Below are positions 35,651 to 45,881 of a stretch of DNA of 64,000 nt, one piece after another (position 1 is the stretch's first letter; each line of letters starts with the position of its first letter). Position numbers and translations under genes: made by a program. This DNA comes from Amorphophallus konjac (taxonomy: Eukaryota; Streptophyta; Magnoliopsida; Alismatales; Araceae): NCBI GenBank assembly GCA_022559845.1, contig CM040117.1, forward strand, positions 77,103,731 to 77,167,730, in the 5' to 3' direction. The notes below the pieces were generated by a model that was not told where the DNA came from, did no database searches, and was given only the letters and a program-made list of their open reading frames with translations.

Positions 35651-36479
35651 TGTTGAACCCCGTGCGTAACTTCGCTTTAAGGAATTTTGATAATGATCAA
35701 ATATAATGTGATGATGTTTCATGTAAATAAATGAATGAGTAGGTTGTTGGATTTGACAGGCATTGGGTTCTTTTTAAATGGTTGATTGATGCACATAGAC
35801 TTATCATTGTTAATATTTGAATGGAATCCCTTACTTAAATGCCTCCTTACTGAACAAGATGGACATGAAAATAGCTATTTGTGCTAGACTTAGTTGAGAA
35901 TGGATGGATTCCAATTTACATATGTTGGACTCAAATTGATGTGATGCTGCTGGTTCACATGGCTGACATGTTTCATCCTGTTACAGGTAAAGCAGAGAAA
36001 CTTGTGTAGGTTCACATGAAGTTATGTAATCCTCATTGAAGATTTAAAGTGTGCTTTGGCTAACTTGTTTTTCTTTGACATATGAAGAGCATGGATAAAT
36101 GTGGAGAATTGAATGGAATTGGTGACAAGGATATTTGATGGGTATCACTTATGAAAACTGAATTCGAAGGCATTTCCGGTTGGCATTCAACACCCAAGTT
36201 TGTGGTGGGAATATGTGGATGATGCCCTTTTTGTATTGTCTAACTTGTTTAATTTAATCATCTCCTTTTGTTCTGCGATAGCAGGTTGGTGTTCAAAATG
36301 GAAGCACAAATGCCAAAGGTAATCTTGTGCTTAATTATTGATTATTAGTCTGTAGATTGGGGTAAGTAATGGTCAGCATTCCTACTAATCATTGTACTTA
36401 TGTTATGGTTTTTTTTGGTCTCATGTTATTTGCATTCCCCCCTTTTTTGAGCCTTCTTTGTTTTTGAATTTTCCAGGTA

Positions 36480-36883
36480 AAAGTGTCGACTCAAGGAGTC
36501 GACACTTTGTCCTATGTGGTTTGTTGCACCGACCGTGCATTTCTAGCACCGACCCTCTTCAATGTTTTTCAAAACTAGCACCGACTCTCTTTAGTGTTTT
36601 TCAAATCTAGCACCGACCCCATCTATAGCTTGTACATGGAGTGCACCGACCTTGTATTTTTGTGCACCGACTCTATCACGCACGGCCTCTTATCCATCAG
36701 GAAGCTGAAAATAAATGTCGACTCCTTGAGTCGACATTTATTTTCACCCGTTCTGTTTTGGGTGATTTTTAGACTCTCAGGAAAATATGTCGACTCTAAG
36801 AGTCGACATTTTGTACGATGTCCTCTGTTGGGAGGTTTTCCAGTCTTGCCCGGTTGCGAGTGTCGACTCAAGGAGTCGACACT
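36480..36883 (+). repeat. Four GTCGAC-cored palindromes in the SIRE U3
   Basis: Perfect inverted repeats with 3-nt loops: 36480-36508 (13-bp stem), 36706-36746 (19-bp stem), 36787-36809 (10-bp stem) and 36859-36883 (11-bp stem). All share the core GTCGACTC-NNN-GAGTCGAC, but the outer arms differ and still pair. Confidence 0.92.
36528..36671 (+). promoter_or_regulatory. Cluster of six ACCGAC motifs
   Basis: GCACCGAC occurs with its ACCGAC at 36528, 36548, 36580, 36612, 36645 and 36666, spaced 20-33 bp, about 350-500 bp before the TATA box. ACCGAC matches the (A/G)CCGAC core bound by DREB/CBF stress regulators; binding here is inferred. Confidence 0.5.
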
Positions 36884-37012
36884 TTCCGACGTCCTCATTT
36901 TTCGCCGGTTTATGCGGGGTGTTCGCCCTAATAGGTTTCCATTCTTTTTGTGCCCCTCTGTGATTGGTCCAAGGGAGAATATCCTTTCCACGTGGCCCTT
37001 CGTTCCTTGAGA

Positions 37013-37019
37013 TATATAA
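37013..37019 (+). promoter_or_regulatory. SIRE-like TATA box
   Basis: TATATAA, with an ATTGG (inverted CCAAT) at about 36963 and CACGTGG at about 36990 upstream. Transcription would start some 30 bp further on. Confidence 0.6.
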
Positions 37020-37974
37020 GGTTTGAGATAGGAGTATTTTGAAGATATAGAGAAAGGGTTTTCAATCTTATCCGATTTTGGGTTTTTGCAGGCAGAGCAA
37101 GGCGACAACATCTCCTCCTCCACACCGGGCATGCTGAAGATGATTAATGAGAGGGAGATGCAGTCATCTAGCGTTCCTTAGTGAACCTGCAGCCTGTTTC
37201 ATCAAGGGGATGAGAGAAAAGAAGACGAAGTGAAGAAGAGGGAGTTCAGCCTCAAGGTGGAAGCGTGCTACATCAACTTCTCACCGTGAAAGCTTCAAGG
37301 AAGAACTGTCCAGGGCTTTCAGCCATAAGGAGATAAAGTAAAATCTCCTTTACATCTCTCTTTGTTGCTGCTATATGATTAGTTCTTATATTGAGCATGT
37401 ATTGAACATCTGATTCCATTTTTCTCAACTCGAAATATTTGTGTGTGTGCACAGAGCTGCGTCTCCGTGTGAGGATTCAATGTGGGGTGAGCTCCCCATG
37501 TTCGTGTGTGTGTGTGTGTGTGCTGCGTGGCAACGTCTTGAGGCTCGGCCTCGTGTGTGGTTTGCTGGGAAAGCAACGTGTGTGGTGTTGGGGTTCGTCC
37601 CCGTGTTGCTACTTTTGTAGCGTGTAGTGAAGCCTCACCGGGTTCGGTGAGGGGTGGACGTAGGGATCCCGTCGTGGTCCCAAACCACCTAAAAAATCAT
37701 CGTGTCTATGTGAATGCTAGTGTGACTGTTCCATATCACTTACCTCCATTCATAGGTTGGTTTGATCTCTGTGCTTCTCATCGCTTTATGATTCACTCAT
37801 ACACACCGTTTAGCTCAGTTCGTCTATCTACTGCTTGCGTGAACTTCTCTATACATTAGTGTTTGTTAAGCTTGTGCTGTGTGGGGTTTGAGTTTTAATC
37901 GATCATAAGTTTTTGTAGAGGGATCTATTCACTCCCCTCTAGATCCGTGTAACTGCACTTCGGGACCCAACAAT

Positions 37975-37987
37975 TGGTATCAGAGCC
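37975..37987 (+). other. SIRE-like primer binding site
   Basis: TGGTATCAGAGCC two bases after the LTR end; initiator tRNA-Met type. Confidence 0.9.
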
Positions 37988-38045
37988 AGGCTCTCTAATC
38001 AAAAGATCTAACGATTTTCAGAGGGATCCTAGTGTGGTTTCAATC

Positions 38046-38228
38046 ATGAACTCTTCTATAGATAATGTTTCGATGAGTTGCTTACCTATTTTTTATGGTG
38101 ATGATTTTAATTCTTGGTTGGGCAAACTTTGTAGGACTATAAATTTTGTTAATCCTAATCTTTGAAAATTGATTCATGATGGTCCTCACAAATTGCCTCT
38201 AGATGAGGCCAAGTGGTCCAACCGAGAT
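38046..38228 (+). pseudogene. SIRE-like gag, N-terminal fragment
   Basis: The ATG at 38046 starts a frame with LPIFYGDDFNSWLGKL, matching the Copia gag opening (F.G.N/D...W). A TGA at 38163 interrupts it, and the same frame continues with a HDGPHKLP segment to the Tekay-B target duplication GAGAT (38224-38228). It resumes at 48934. Confidence 0.72.
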
Positions 38229-41200
38229 TGTAACAACCCTGATAAAAGTAAGATTTATAAATAAATCAAATTGAAAATAAAAGATAAGCAAATAAATGAT
38301 AAAACCAAAAATGGAAAAAAATTAAACCCTGATGAAGATAACGACGCAGATAAAGGCGCTACTTGATAAGAAACGCCCTCACCTAAGGCGTGTTTTTGAG
38401 AAAGGACGCCCACATTTCAAGGCGTCAAATCTTAAACAACCAAAATTACATAAAAAGGCAAGAAATTGTAACGCCCTTTTCTTGGACGCGTTTCCACAAG
38501 AAACGACGTGCGTCAAGGCGTCAATTTAAAATTCGACGCCCTAGCATAAGGCGTTAATTCCATTCCAGTTTCGTTCGCACCGGGAACTTATCCAGGGTAA
38601 GTGATAACTATGGGAAAGAGTTCGAATGTAGTAATGACTCTATTATGGAAGTGTTACTTCTAATCAAAACACTAACCCTGTTAGGATTCTCAAAATCCTA
38701 TAAATAACCCTGTTCAAACAAACCCTAAAGATATTTGGCCGAAGAAGGTTCTGCTGCAGTCATCCGTGAAAGAGAGGTTGGTTCTTCCTATTGTTTCTCC
38801 TCTGCTGATTAGGTATTAGGAGGAATAATTCTTCTCCATCTTATTCTTCTATCGCAGGTTGGGGAGCTTCTGTCTTCCATTAAAGAACGAGGGTTCTTCA
38901 TCCCGAAGTGTTCCTATCATACGTGAAGAACAGGTGATGTTCTTCTTCCCCTGTCTATGAGATAGTCATGAAGAATATTGATATTCTTCATCTCATGATT
39001 CTGTAGGTTGTCTACGTCGAGAAGGAGCTCTCATATAGTTGGAGGACGTAAGGTTCTTCATCATAATCGTCTCCAATCATCTGCAACTTCTCCTTCAGTT
39101 TCTTCTTCCGGTGAGCACTCTGTACAAACAGAGTATCGACTCTTCACCAGATCCTTCACGTTTCATCGAAAGGTAGGATTTTCTCAGGGATTGTAGCCCA
39201 AACTAGCATATTAATATTTATAACATCATCCGTTAATACCTGCATATAGATTTCATGCGTTTCGGTTAGTTTCTAAAGAGTTTTGAAATAGACGCCCTTA
39301 TCAAGGACGCTACATTAAAAGACACGACCACGACTAGGTCGTCAATTTAATATTTGACGCCCTGCACACGGACGTCAATTTCTCTTAATTAATAAACACC
39401 ATGTTTAAAAATTATATATCAATGCAAACATGATACTAAATTAATGCATGGTCAATCTCTTGTAATCCTGTTATTTCTTATGGTACTGACCATATATCAT
39501 GTTTCTTTGAAATTTCATTGTCTCGAAACTTGTAAACTTGTGAATTAACGACCTTGTCCAGGTCGTCTTTTCTTGAACTGACGCCCCATACCAGGGCGCC
39601 TTCTGTAAACTAACGCCCCTGTCCAGGGCGCGTTTCATTAAAAATTCCAGATTTATAATATTATGCAAAACTAGAAATATTGAAAGGACGACTGTTGTAC
39701 ACGTCGTCAAATCTAATATAAACGCCCCTGATTAAGGCGTTAATTACATGAAAAATGACTTTACCAAAGTCGCTACTTTCTGCTACTGATTTTTTCCTGA
39801 TTACTGTTATCCGAGGGTTTCATTATATATACATACATATATATTGGCACTATTACTCCACTCCGTGAGTATAGTCCCATGTTTTCTACGATGATTTATC
39901 GCATTACACACTCAATTCTCATTGACATACAAGCTCTCCATTGGACATTCCGTTCCTTTGGACTAGCGAGTTAGTCATAGAGACCTCCGTAAGACTCCTC
40001 GCCGCCTTGGATTCCCTCAAGGCCGACTGAGCTGGTTGTACCCTAAAAACCCATTACACAATCTTTGCCGTGTCCCTCTATAGAAACATGGTGATATCGG
40101 CCCTCATGTCATGCCATGAGTATGATATGAGAATTATCTTAATGAACGGGGAAGAATATGCCGTTGTTATGCTGTTCTTGTAGACCCCAATTCTATATTA
40201 AACTTGATGTTCTTGTGAACCTCAATTCTATATGAAGAATGAGGACGTCTTGCCATTGAGGTTCTATTCATATGGACCTCAACTCTATATATAAGAGTGT
40301 CTCTACTTACTTATCATGGTACCCGAGTTAAGGGAACCAATTCCACCTAGTTTTTATCGAAAGTGCGATTGTACCGTTATTATCGCCTATTGGTGTCAAA
40401 AGTCATATTTTGGACTCTAATCTCTCAAAGTTGTCTTACATGACTACAAGCTTGCTTATTGAAACTCCATGATGGCTATACACAAAAATGTGGATGTTAA
40501 AAATACATGACTAATGCCTGCGCAGATAGGGCCCGATCTGGTCCTAGGAGGAGCACCAGAAAGTACTTGTGCCCATGGGAGTTGATTGATCACGGTATTG
40601 GCATTATACCGAAGTGCATGACTAGCTTGATTGAACATTCCACAAATCTTGTACTTGACTTGATATTACATGACTTGTGTGGCCCGAAAAAGGGTAATTA
40701 CTTGCGTGCTTGAACGTGATAGCCAAATTTCATCTTGACATGATAAAGTACTTGCTTGAATATCTTGAGGTCATTTGATATAAGTTCTTGAAAGTTCATA
40801 ACTAGTCCTTCCTGTTATCTTATTGTTATATCCTCTTTTCTATCTTGTCGTTTTATGCGAGCATGCATAGCTATAGCACATTCATGAAAGATGTAACTAC
40901 TTAAACCCCTTGCTAGTTCCTGAGATATAATTTCCTACTGAGCGTTCGCTCACTCCGTGTTTCCCCTACTTTTCAGGTAAGTCCGACGATGAGGGAAGTC
41001 AATCGGATGGGGAGAATCAAGAGTGAAAGAGCTAGAGCTTTTCCAAGTGTCATCTAGTCTTTTATATATTTCTTGAGTCAAATGTGTACTTTTCTTTTTT
41101 TTGAATAGAGTATTGGGTTTGTAATAGACTATTTATTATGAAGAAATGAATGGATTGGGTTATCTTTACTTTTGCGCATCTCTGTCTTTGTGTCGAATAC

Positions 41201-41276
41201 ACTTCTACTCTGATTGACATGATTGATATAAACTCGTCACGCATCTCCGGGTATCTTCCGCTCTCGGGGCGTGACA
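38229..41276 (+). repeat. Tekay-B 5' LTR (3048 bp)
   Basis: TGTAACAACC to GCGTGACA. TATAAATA lies at 38699-38706. Hairpins occur in two groups, 38385-38555 and 39290-39775. A hairpin TGAGCG/CGCTCA (about 40938-40951) precedes the candidate splice donor. The block shared by all Tekay LTRs here lies at 40527-40595. Confidence 0.95.
39290..39775 (+). repeat. Series of short hairpins in the Tekay-B LTR
   Basis: Perfect 6-bp stems at 39324-39342 (ACGACC/GGTCGT), 39548-39566 (ACGACC/GGTCGT), 39687-39708 (GACGAC/GTCGTC), 39721-39741 (AACGCC/GGCGTT) and 39757-39771 (GACTTT/AAAGTC), plus weaker ones between. Upstream at 38405-38426 is GACGCC/GGCGTC. Most are followed by an AT-rich tail such as GTCAATTT. 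Confidence 0.85.
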
Positions 41277-41446
41277 GTTTTTGTGGTATCAGAGCCTAGG
41301 GTATTCAATTCCTAGGAAACCCAAGTCCAAGGATAAGTTTTAAACCTTTAACCAGTGAGATTGGGTAGAACCAAGGGTTAAAATTAACATAGAAATACTA
41401 GTCTTTAAATACAAATCACGTATTAATATAGTTATGGTAATTGTAG
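40977..41446 (+). other. Candidate 5' leader intron of Tekay-B
   Basis: The donor CTTTTCAG|GTAAGT is a perfect plant consensus. The acceptor AATTGTAG|GATA ends four bases before the gag ATG at 41451. The 470-bp interval contains the primer binding site (41284-41296). Confidence 0.5.
41284..41296 (+). other. Tekay-B primer binding site
   Basis: TGGTATCAGAGCC seven bases after the LTR end; initiator tRNA-Met type. Confidence 0.92.
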
Positions 41447-41450
41447 GATA

Positions 41451-44400
41451 ATGGCTGCCGAACGTGCTCAATGGCGCAACATGCAGCGTACACTTCAAGG
41501 CATGACTCAAGTACTGCAACAAGTAGCACATGGAGGTGGACAACGAGCAGGAAGTCTCCACCAGACTTTCAAGAACATGAACCCGCCCAAGTTCACGGGT
41601 TCTACTGATCCAGATGACGCTGAACACTGGATTAGGGAAACAGAACGAATATTCCGTGTTATGCAATGCACGGATCAAGATAAGGTCTTATTAGCTACTT
41701 TTCAGTTAGAAAGGGATGCTAGATGCTGGTGGGAATCAATAGAGGCTACTATAAATCAAGATCAGGTTACGTGGGAGGAATTCGTTGAACACTTCAACGC
41801 AAAATATTTCTCGGACCGAGTTCAGGAAAAGAAGGCTGCAGAATTTGCTACATTAAAGCAACGATCTTTGTCAGTGGCCGAGTATGAGGCCCAATTCTCT
41901 AGATTATCTCGGTATGCTAAGCATCTAGTTAGCACCGAGAAAATGAAAGCTAGGAGGTTTCTTAATGGGCTCAGGCCCCAAGCTATTACCCAACTGGCGC
42001 CGATGGACATTCAAGTCTACTCGGAGATAGTACGCCGAGCTCAACTATTAGAAGATGCCACGGAACTGTCTGATAGGATTCGTGGTAAGGATAAGAAGGA
42101 ACAAGTTACAGGTTCGGGTTCCTTTAAACCCAACTTCAAGAAGAGGCCTAGCAATGGAGGTATTTCCTCGCAAGAGCAAAAGTTCAAGAAGACCAAGCCC
42201 TTCTCTATCACCACTACCTCTTCAAATACAGTGTGCAAACATTGTGATAAAGCGGGTCATAGAGCAGAAGAATGCTGGAGGAAACTTGGAGCATGTCTCC
42301 GTTGTGGGAGTCGTGAGCATCGGATTCCCGATTGCCCACTACTAAATAACCAAGCCGATGACGGAAAACGCCCAGTAACCAAGAATGCTCGTCTTCATGC
42401 AATCAAGGAGACCGAGCGAGAAGAAGAAGGCGGCTTAGTGGAAGGTACATTGAAAGTTTGTTCCAAGAATGCATATGTCTTAATTGATACTGGTGCATCG
42501 CATTCTATTATTTCTAAGAAGTTTGCTGACCCATTACCCCTAGAACCGGAATGGATGAAGTTAGTTTTGTCTACTCCTCTGGGTGATGAGACTGATATTA
42601 CACATCATTACCAAAACTGCGAAGTATTGGTTCAGGGTAGAAATCTCCCTATTGATCTCATATGTTTAGATCTGAAAGAGTATGATGTTATACTAGGAGC
42701 AGATTGGTTATCCAAGTATCAGGCAACGGTTGATTGCCGCAATAGCAAGGTTACATTCAAGGAATTTCCAGAACTAATCTTTACTAGCCCCAAGGGTCGG
42801 AGCAGATCCCCTCTTATTTCAGCTCTCCGAGCTAGCAAGCTCATCAGGAAAGGATGTGCATCTTTCCTTGCCTTTGTCAAAGTTAAAGAAGCTAAGGAAG
42901 CTAAGCTAGAAGACATTCCAGTGGTGCAGGAATTTCCGGACGTGTTTCCGGAAGATTTGCCGGGATTACCCCCGCAAAGGGAAGTGGCCTTCACCATTGA
43001 CTTAGTCCCTGGTGCTGGTCCAATTTCAAAGGCACCTTATAGGATGTCACCTGCTGAACTCAAGGAGTTAAAGGAGCAATTGATGGAACTCATTAAGAAA
43101 GGATTCATTAGACCAAGTACTTCCCCGTGGGGAGCACCTGTATTATTTGTAAAGAAGAAAGACGGATCCATGAGGTTATGCATCGACTATCGACAGTTGA
43201 ATCATCTCACTATCAAGAACAAGTATCCACTGCCGAGAATCGATGAATTGTTTGATCAAATTTCAGGATCCAAGTACTTTTCCAAAATTGATCTTAGGTC
43301 AGGATATCACCAACTAAGAATCAAGGACGAGGATATTCATAAAACCGCATTCAGAAGCAGGTATGGCCATTATGAATTTGTTGTTATGCCTTTCGGACTA
43401 ACGAATGCCCCTGCTGCCTTTATGCAGTTAATGAATAGTATATTCAGGCCTTATTTGGATCAATTCGTGGTGGTCTTTATTGATGATATATTGATTTATT
43501 CCAAGACCAAGGAAGAACATGAGGAACATTTGAGGATTGCATTACAAATATTGAGGACAAACCAATTATATGCAAAACTTAGCAAGTGTGAATTCTGGCT
43601 TGAAGAAGTGACTTTTCTCGGACATGTTATATCAAAGGATGGCTTGTCTGTAGACCCATCAAAGGTTGAAGCTGTAAGGAACTGGGAAAGACCGACCAAT
43701 GCTAGCGAGATCCGAAGTTTCTTAGGTCTTGCCGGCTATTACAGGCGATTCATCAAGGATTTCTCTAAAATCGCCGTGCCACTTACGAGGTTAACTCGCA
43801 AGGAGATCCGTTATGAATGGAGTGAGGAATGTGAAAGAAGCTTCCAAACTCTCAAGGATCATCTTACTACAGCTCCTATCTTAGCATTGCCAATTGAAGG
43901 AGAAAAGTTCGAGGTATACACTGATGCTTCTGGCATTGGCCTCGGATGTGTTCTAATGCAACAAGGGAAGGTTATAGCCTACTCTTCTCGTCAATTAAAG
44001 AAGCATGAAGAGAACTACCCCGTCCATGACTTAGAATTGGCCGCGGTAGTATTTGCACTCAAAATATGGAGACATTATCTTTATGGAGTACAGTTTACTG
44101 TATACTCCGATCACAAGAGTCTCAAATATCTTTTCTCACAGAAGGAGTTAAATATGAGGCAAAGACGATGGCTGGAATATCTCAAGGACTTCGACTTCAA
44201 TATACAATATCATCCCGAAAAGGGTAATCATGTAGCAGATGCCCTTAGTCGAAAGCCGAGAGCACTGTTAGCCAATTGTATGATTCAAGAATGGAAGTTG
44301 CTGGAGCAATTCTCTGAACTCAATATAAGCATGGACACGGACCCTAGGTGCGTCATATTATCTCACATAAGTATTCAGTCAGACCTACTAACTGAAATAT

Positions 44401-45803
44401 AAGGACTTCAAGATAATGACCCAATGTTAGTAGAGATCAAAGGCAAACTGGAAGGACAATCGGATTTCCAAATAACTTGTGAAGGAAGATTAATATTCAA
44501 GAATAGAACTTGCATACCGGATTGTCCTGAGGTAAAGAAGAAGATCTTAGACGAAGCTCATAGGTCAAGGTATATGATTCATCCAGGATCTACCAAAATG
44601 TACCAAGATGTAAAAAGAAATTTTTGGTGGCCCAACATGAAAAGAGAAATAGCGGACTACGTATCACGCTGTCTCACATGCCAACAAGTCAAGGCGGAAC
44701 ACCAAAAGCCTGCTGGAAAACTACATCCTTTAGATATCCCTAAATGGAAGTGGGAGGATATTGGTATGGATTTCATCATGGGTTTATCTAAATCAAAAAG
44801 AGGACATGATGGAATATGGGTTATTATTGATCGATTGACTAAATCAGCGCATTTCTTGCCGATCAAGAGCCGATGGTCAATTGATGTTCTGGCTGCATTG
44901 TACATCAAGGAAATAGTCAGATTACATGGTATTCCTGTTTCAATCATGTCTGACAGAGATCCCCGTTTTACTTCTCATTTTTGGAAAGGACTACAACAGT
45001 CGTTGGGGACGAGACTTAGCTTTAGTACAGCTTTTCATCCTCAAACGGATGGTCAGACCGAGAGAACCAATCAAGTAGTCGAGGATATGCTAAGTGCATG
45101 CATTACTGATTTTGGTGGGAACTGGCATGATCACTTGCCTCTGGTCGAATTTGCATACAATAATAGCTACCAGGCAAGTATACTAATGGCACCTTTTGAA
45201 GCCTTATACGGAAGGAGTTGTCGATCACCCTTATGCTGGGACGAAGTTGGAGAGAAACAACTATTAGGTCCAGACATGGTAAGGGACACTACCGAGAAGA
45301 TACAATTGATCAGAGAAAGACTACAAGTTGCTCAGTCTAGACAAAAGGCTTATGCCGACACGAGAAGAAGAGATCTTGAATTCCAGGTTGGAGAGCATGT
45401 ATTTCTCAAGATATCACCTGGACGTGGAATACGAAGATTTGGTGTTAAGGGCAAGCTTACACCAAGATTTATCGGACCTTTTGAGATACTAGAAAGAGTT
45501 GGCGAGGTTGCTTATCGCATCGCATTGCCACCTCAACTGTCCGAAGTACATGATGTGTTCCACATATCTATGTTAAAGAAGTATGTGCATGATCCATCAC
45601 ATATTATTGAGCATGGAAATCTAGTAATCCAGAAAGATCTCGCATACGAGCAGAAGCCCATAAGAATACTAGATCGAGAAGTACGAACCCTAAGGAATAA
45701 GGTTATTCCCATGCTAAAAGTACAATGGAATAAGAATTCAGAACATGAAGCTACATGGGAGACCGAGGAATCTATGAGGAAGCGATTTCCAAAATTATTC
45801 TAG
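41451..45803 (+). pseudogene. Tekay-B gag-pol, single premature stop
   Basis: The ATG at 41451 opens a 983-codon frame. Gag occupies about residues 1-255. Two CCHC knuckles ([14 protein letters not shown] near 261, [14 protein letters not shown] near 282) follow, then protease ([11 protein letters not shown] near 342), RT (FIDDILIYS near 676) and RNase H ([13 protein letters not shown] near 822). A TAA at 44400-44402 ends it. The same frame continues without another stop to 45803: integrase with its HHCC zinc region and catalytic core (MDFIMGLSKSKRGHDG, SDRDPRFTSHFW), a GPFEILERVGEVAYRI segment, and the Tekay C-terminal chromodomain-like tail. One nonsense change therefore separates RNase H from integrase. 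All catalytic motifs seen are otherwise intact. It acts in virus-like particles and integrates cDNA in the nucleus. Confidence 0.95.
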
Positions 45804-45881
45804 AAGGTATGTACTCTACACTCTCTATATAAATATATGCTATGGAATTTGGGGACCAAATTCTTTTTAAGTAGGGGAGGG

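Larger units (their letters stand above)
35651..37972 (+). repeat. SIRE-like 5' LTR (2322 bp)
   Basis: TGTTGAACCC to GACCCAACA, followed by a tRNA-Met primer site. It contains GTCGAC-cored palindromes, a cluster of ACCGAC motifs, a TATA box, and a GT microsatellite (about 37505-37522). No conserved protein is seen in it. Confidence 0.9.

Noticed and set aside
39008..39196. 62-codon ORF found twice (also 46661-46849) as a candidate small gene
   Set aside because: It lies within the Tekay-B LTRs; identical because the LTRs are young, and no homology is recognised.
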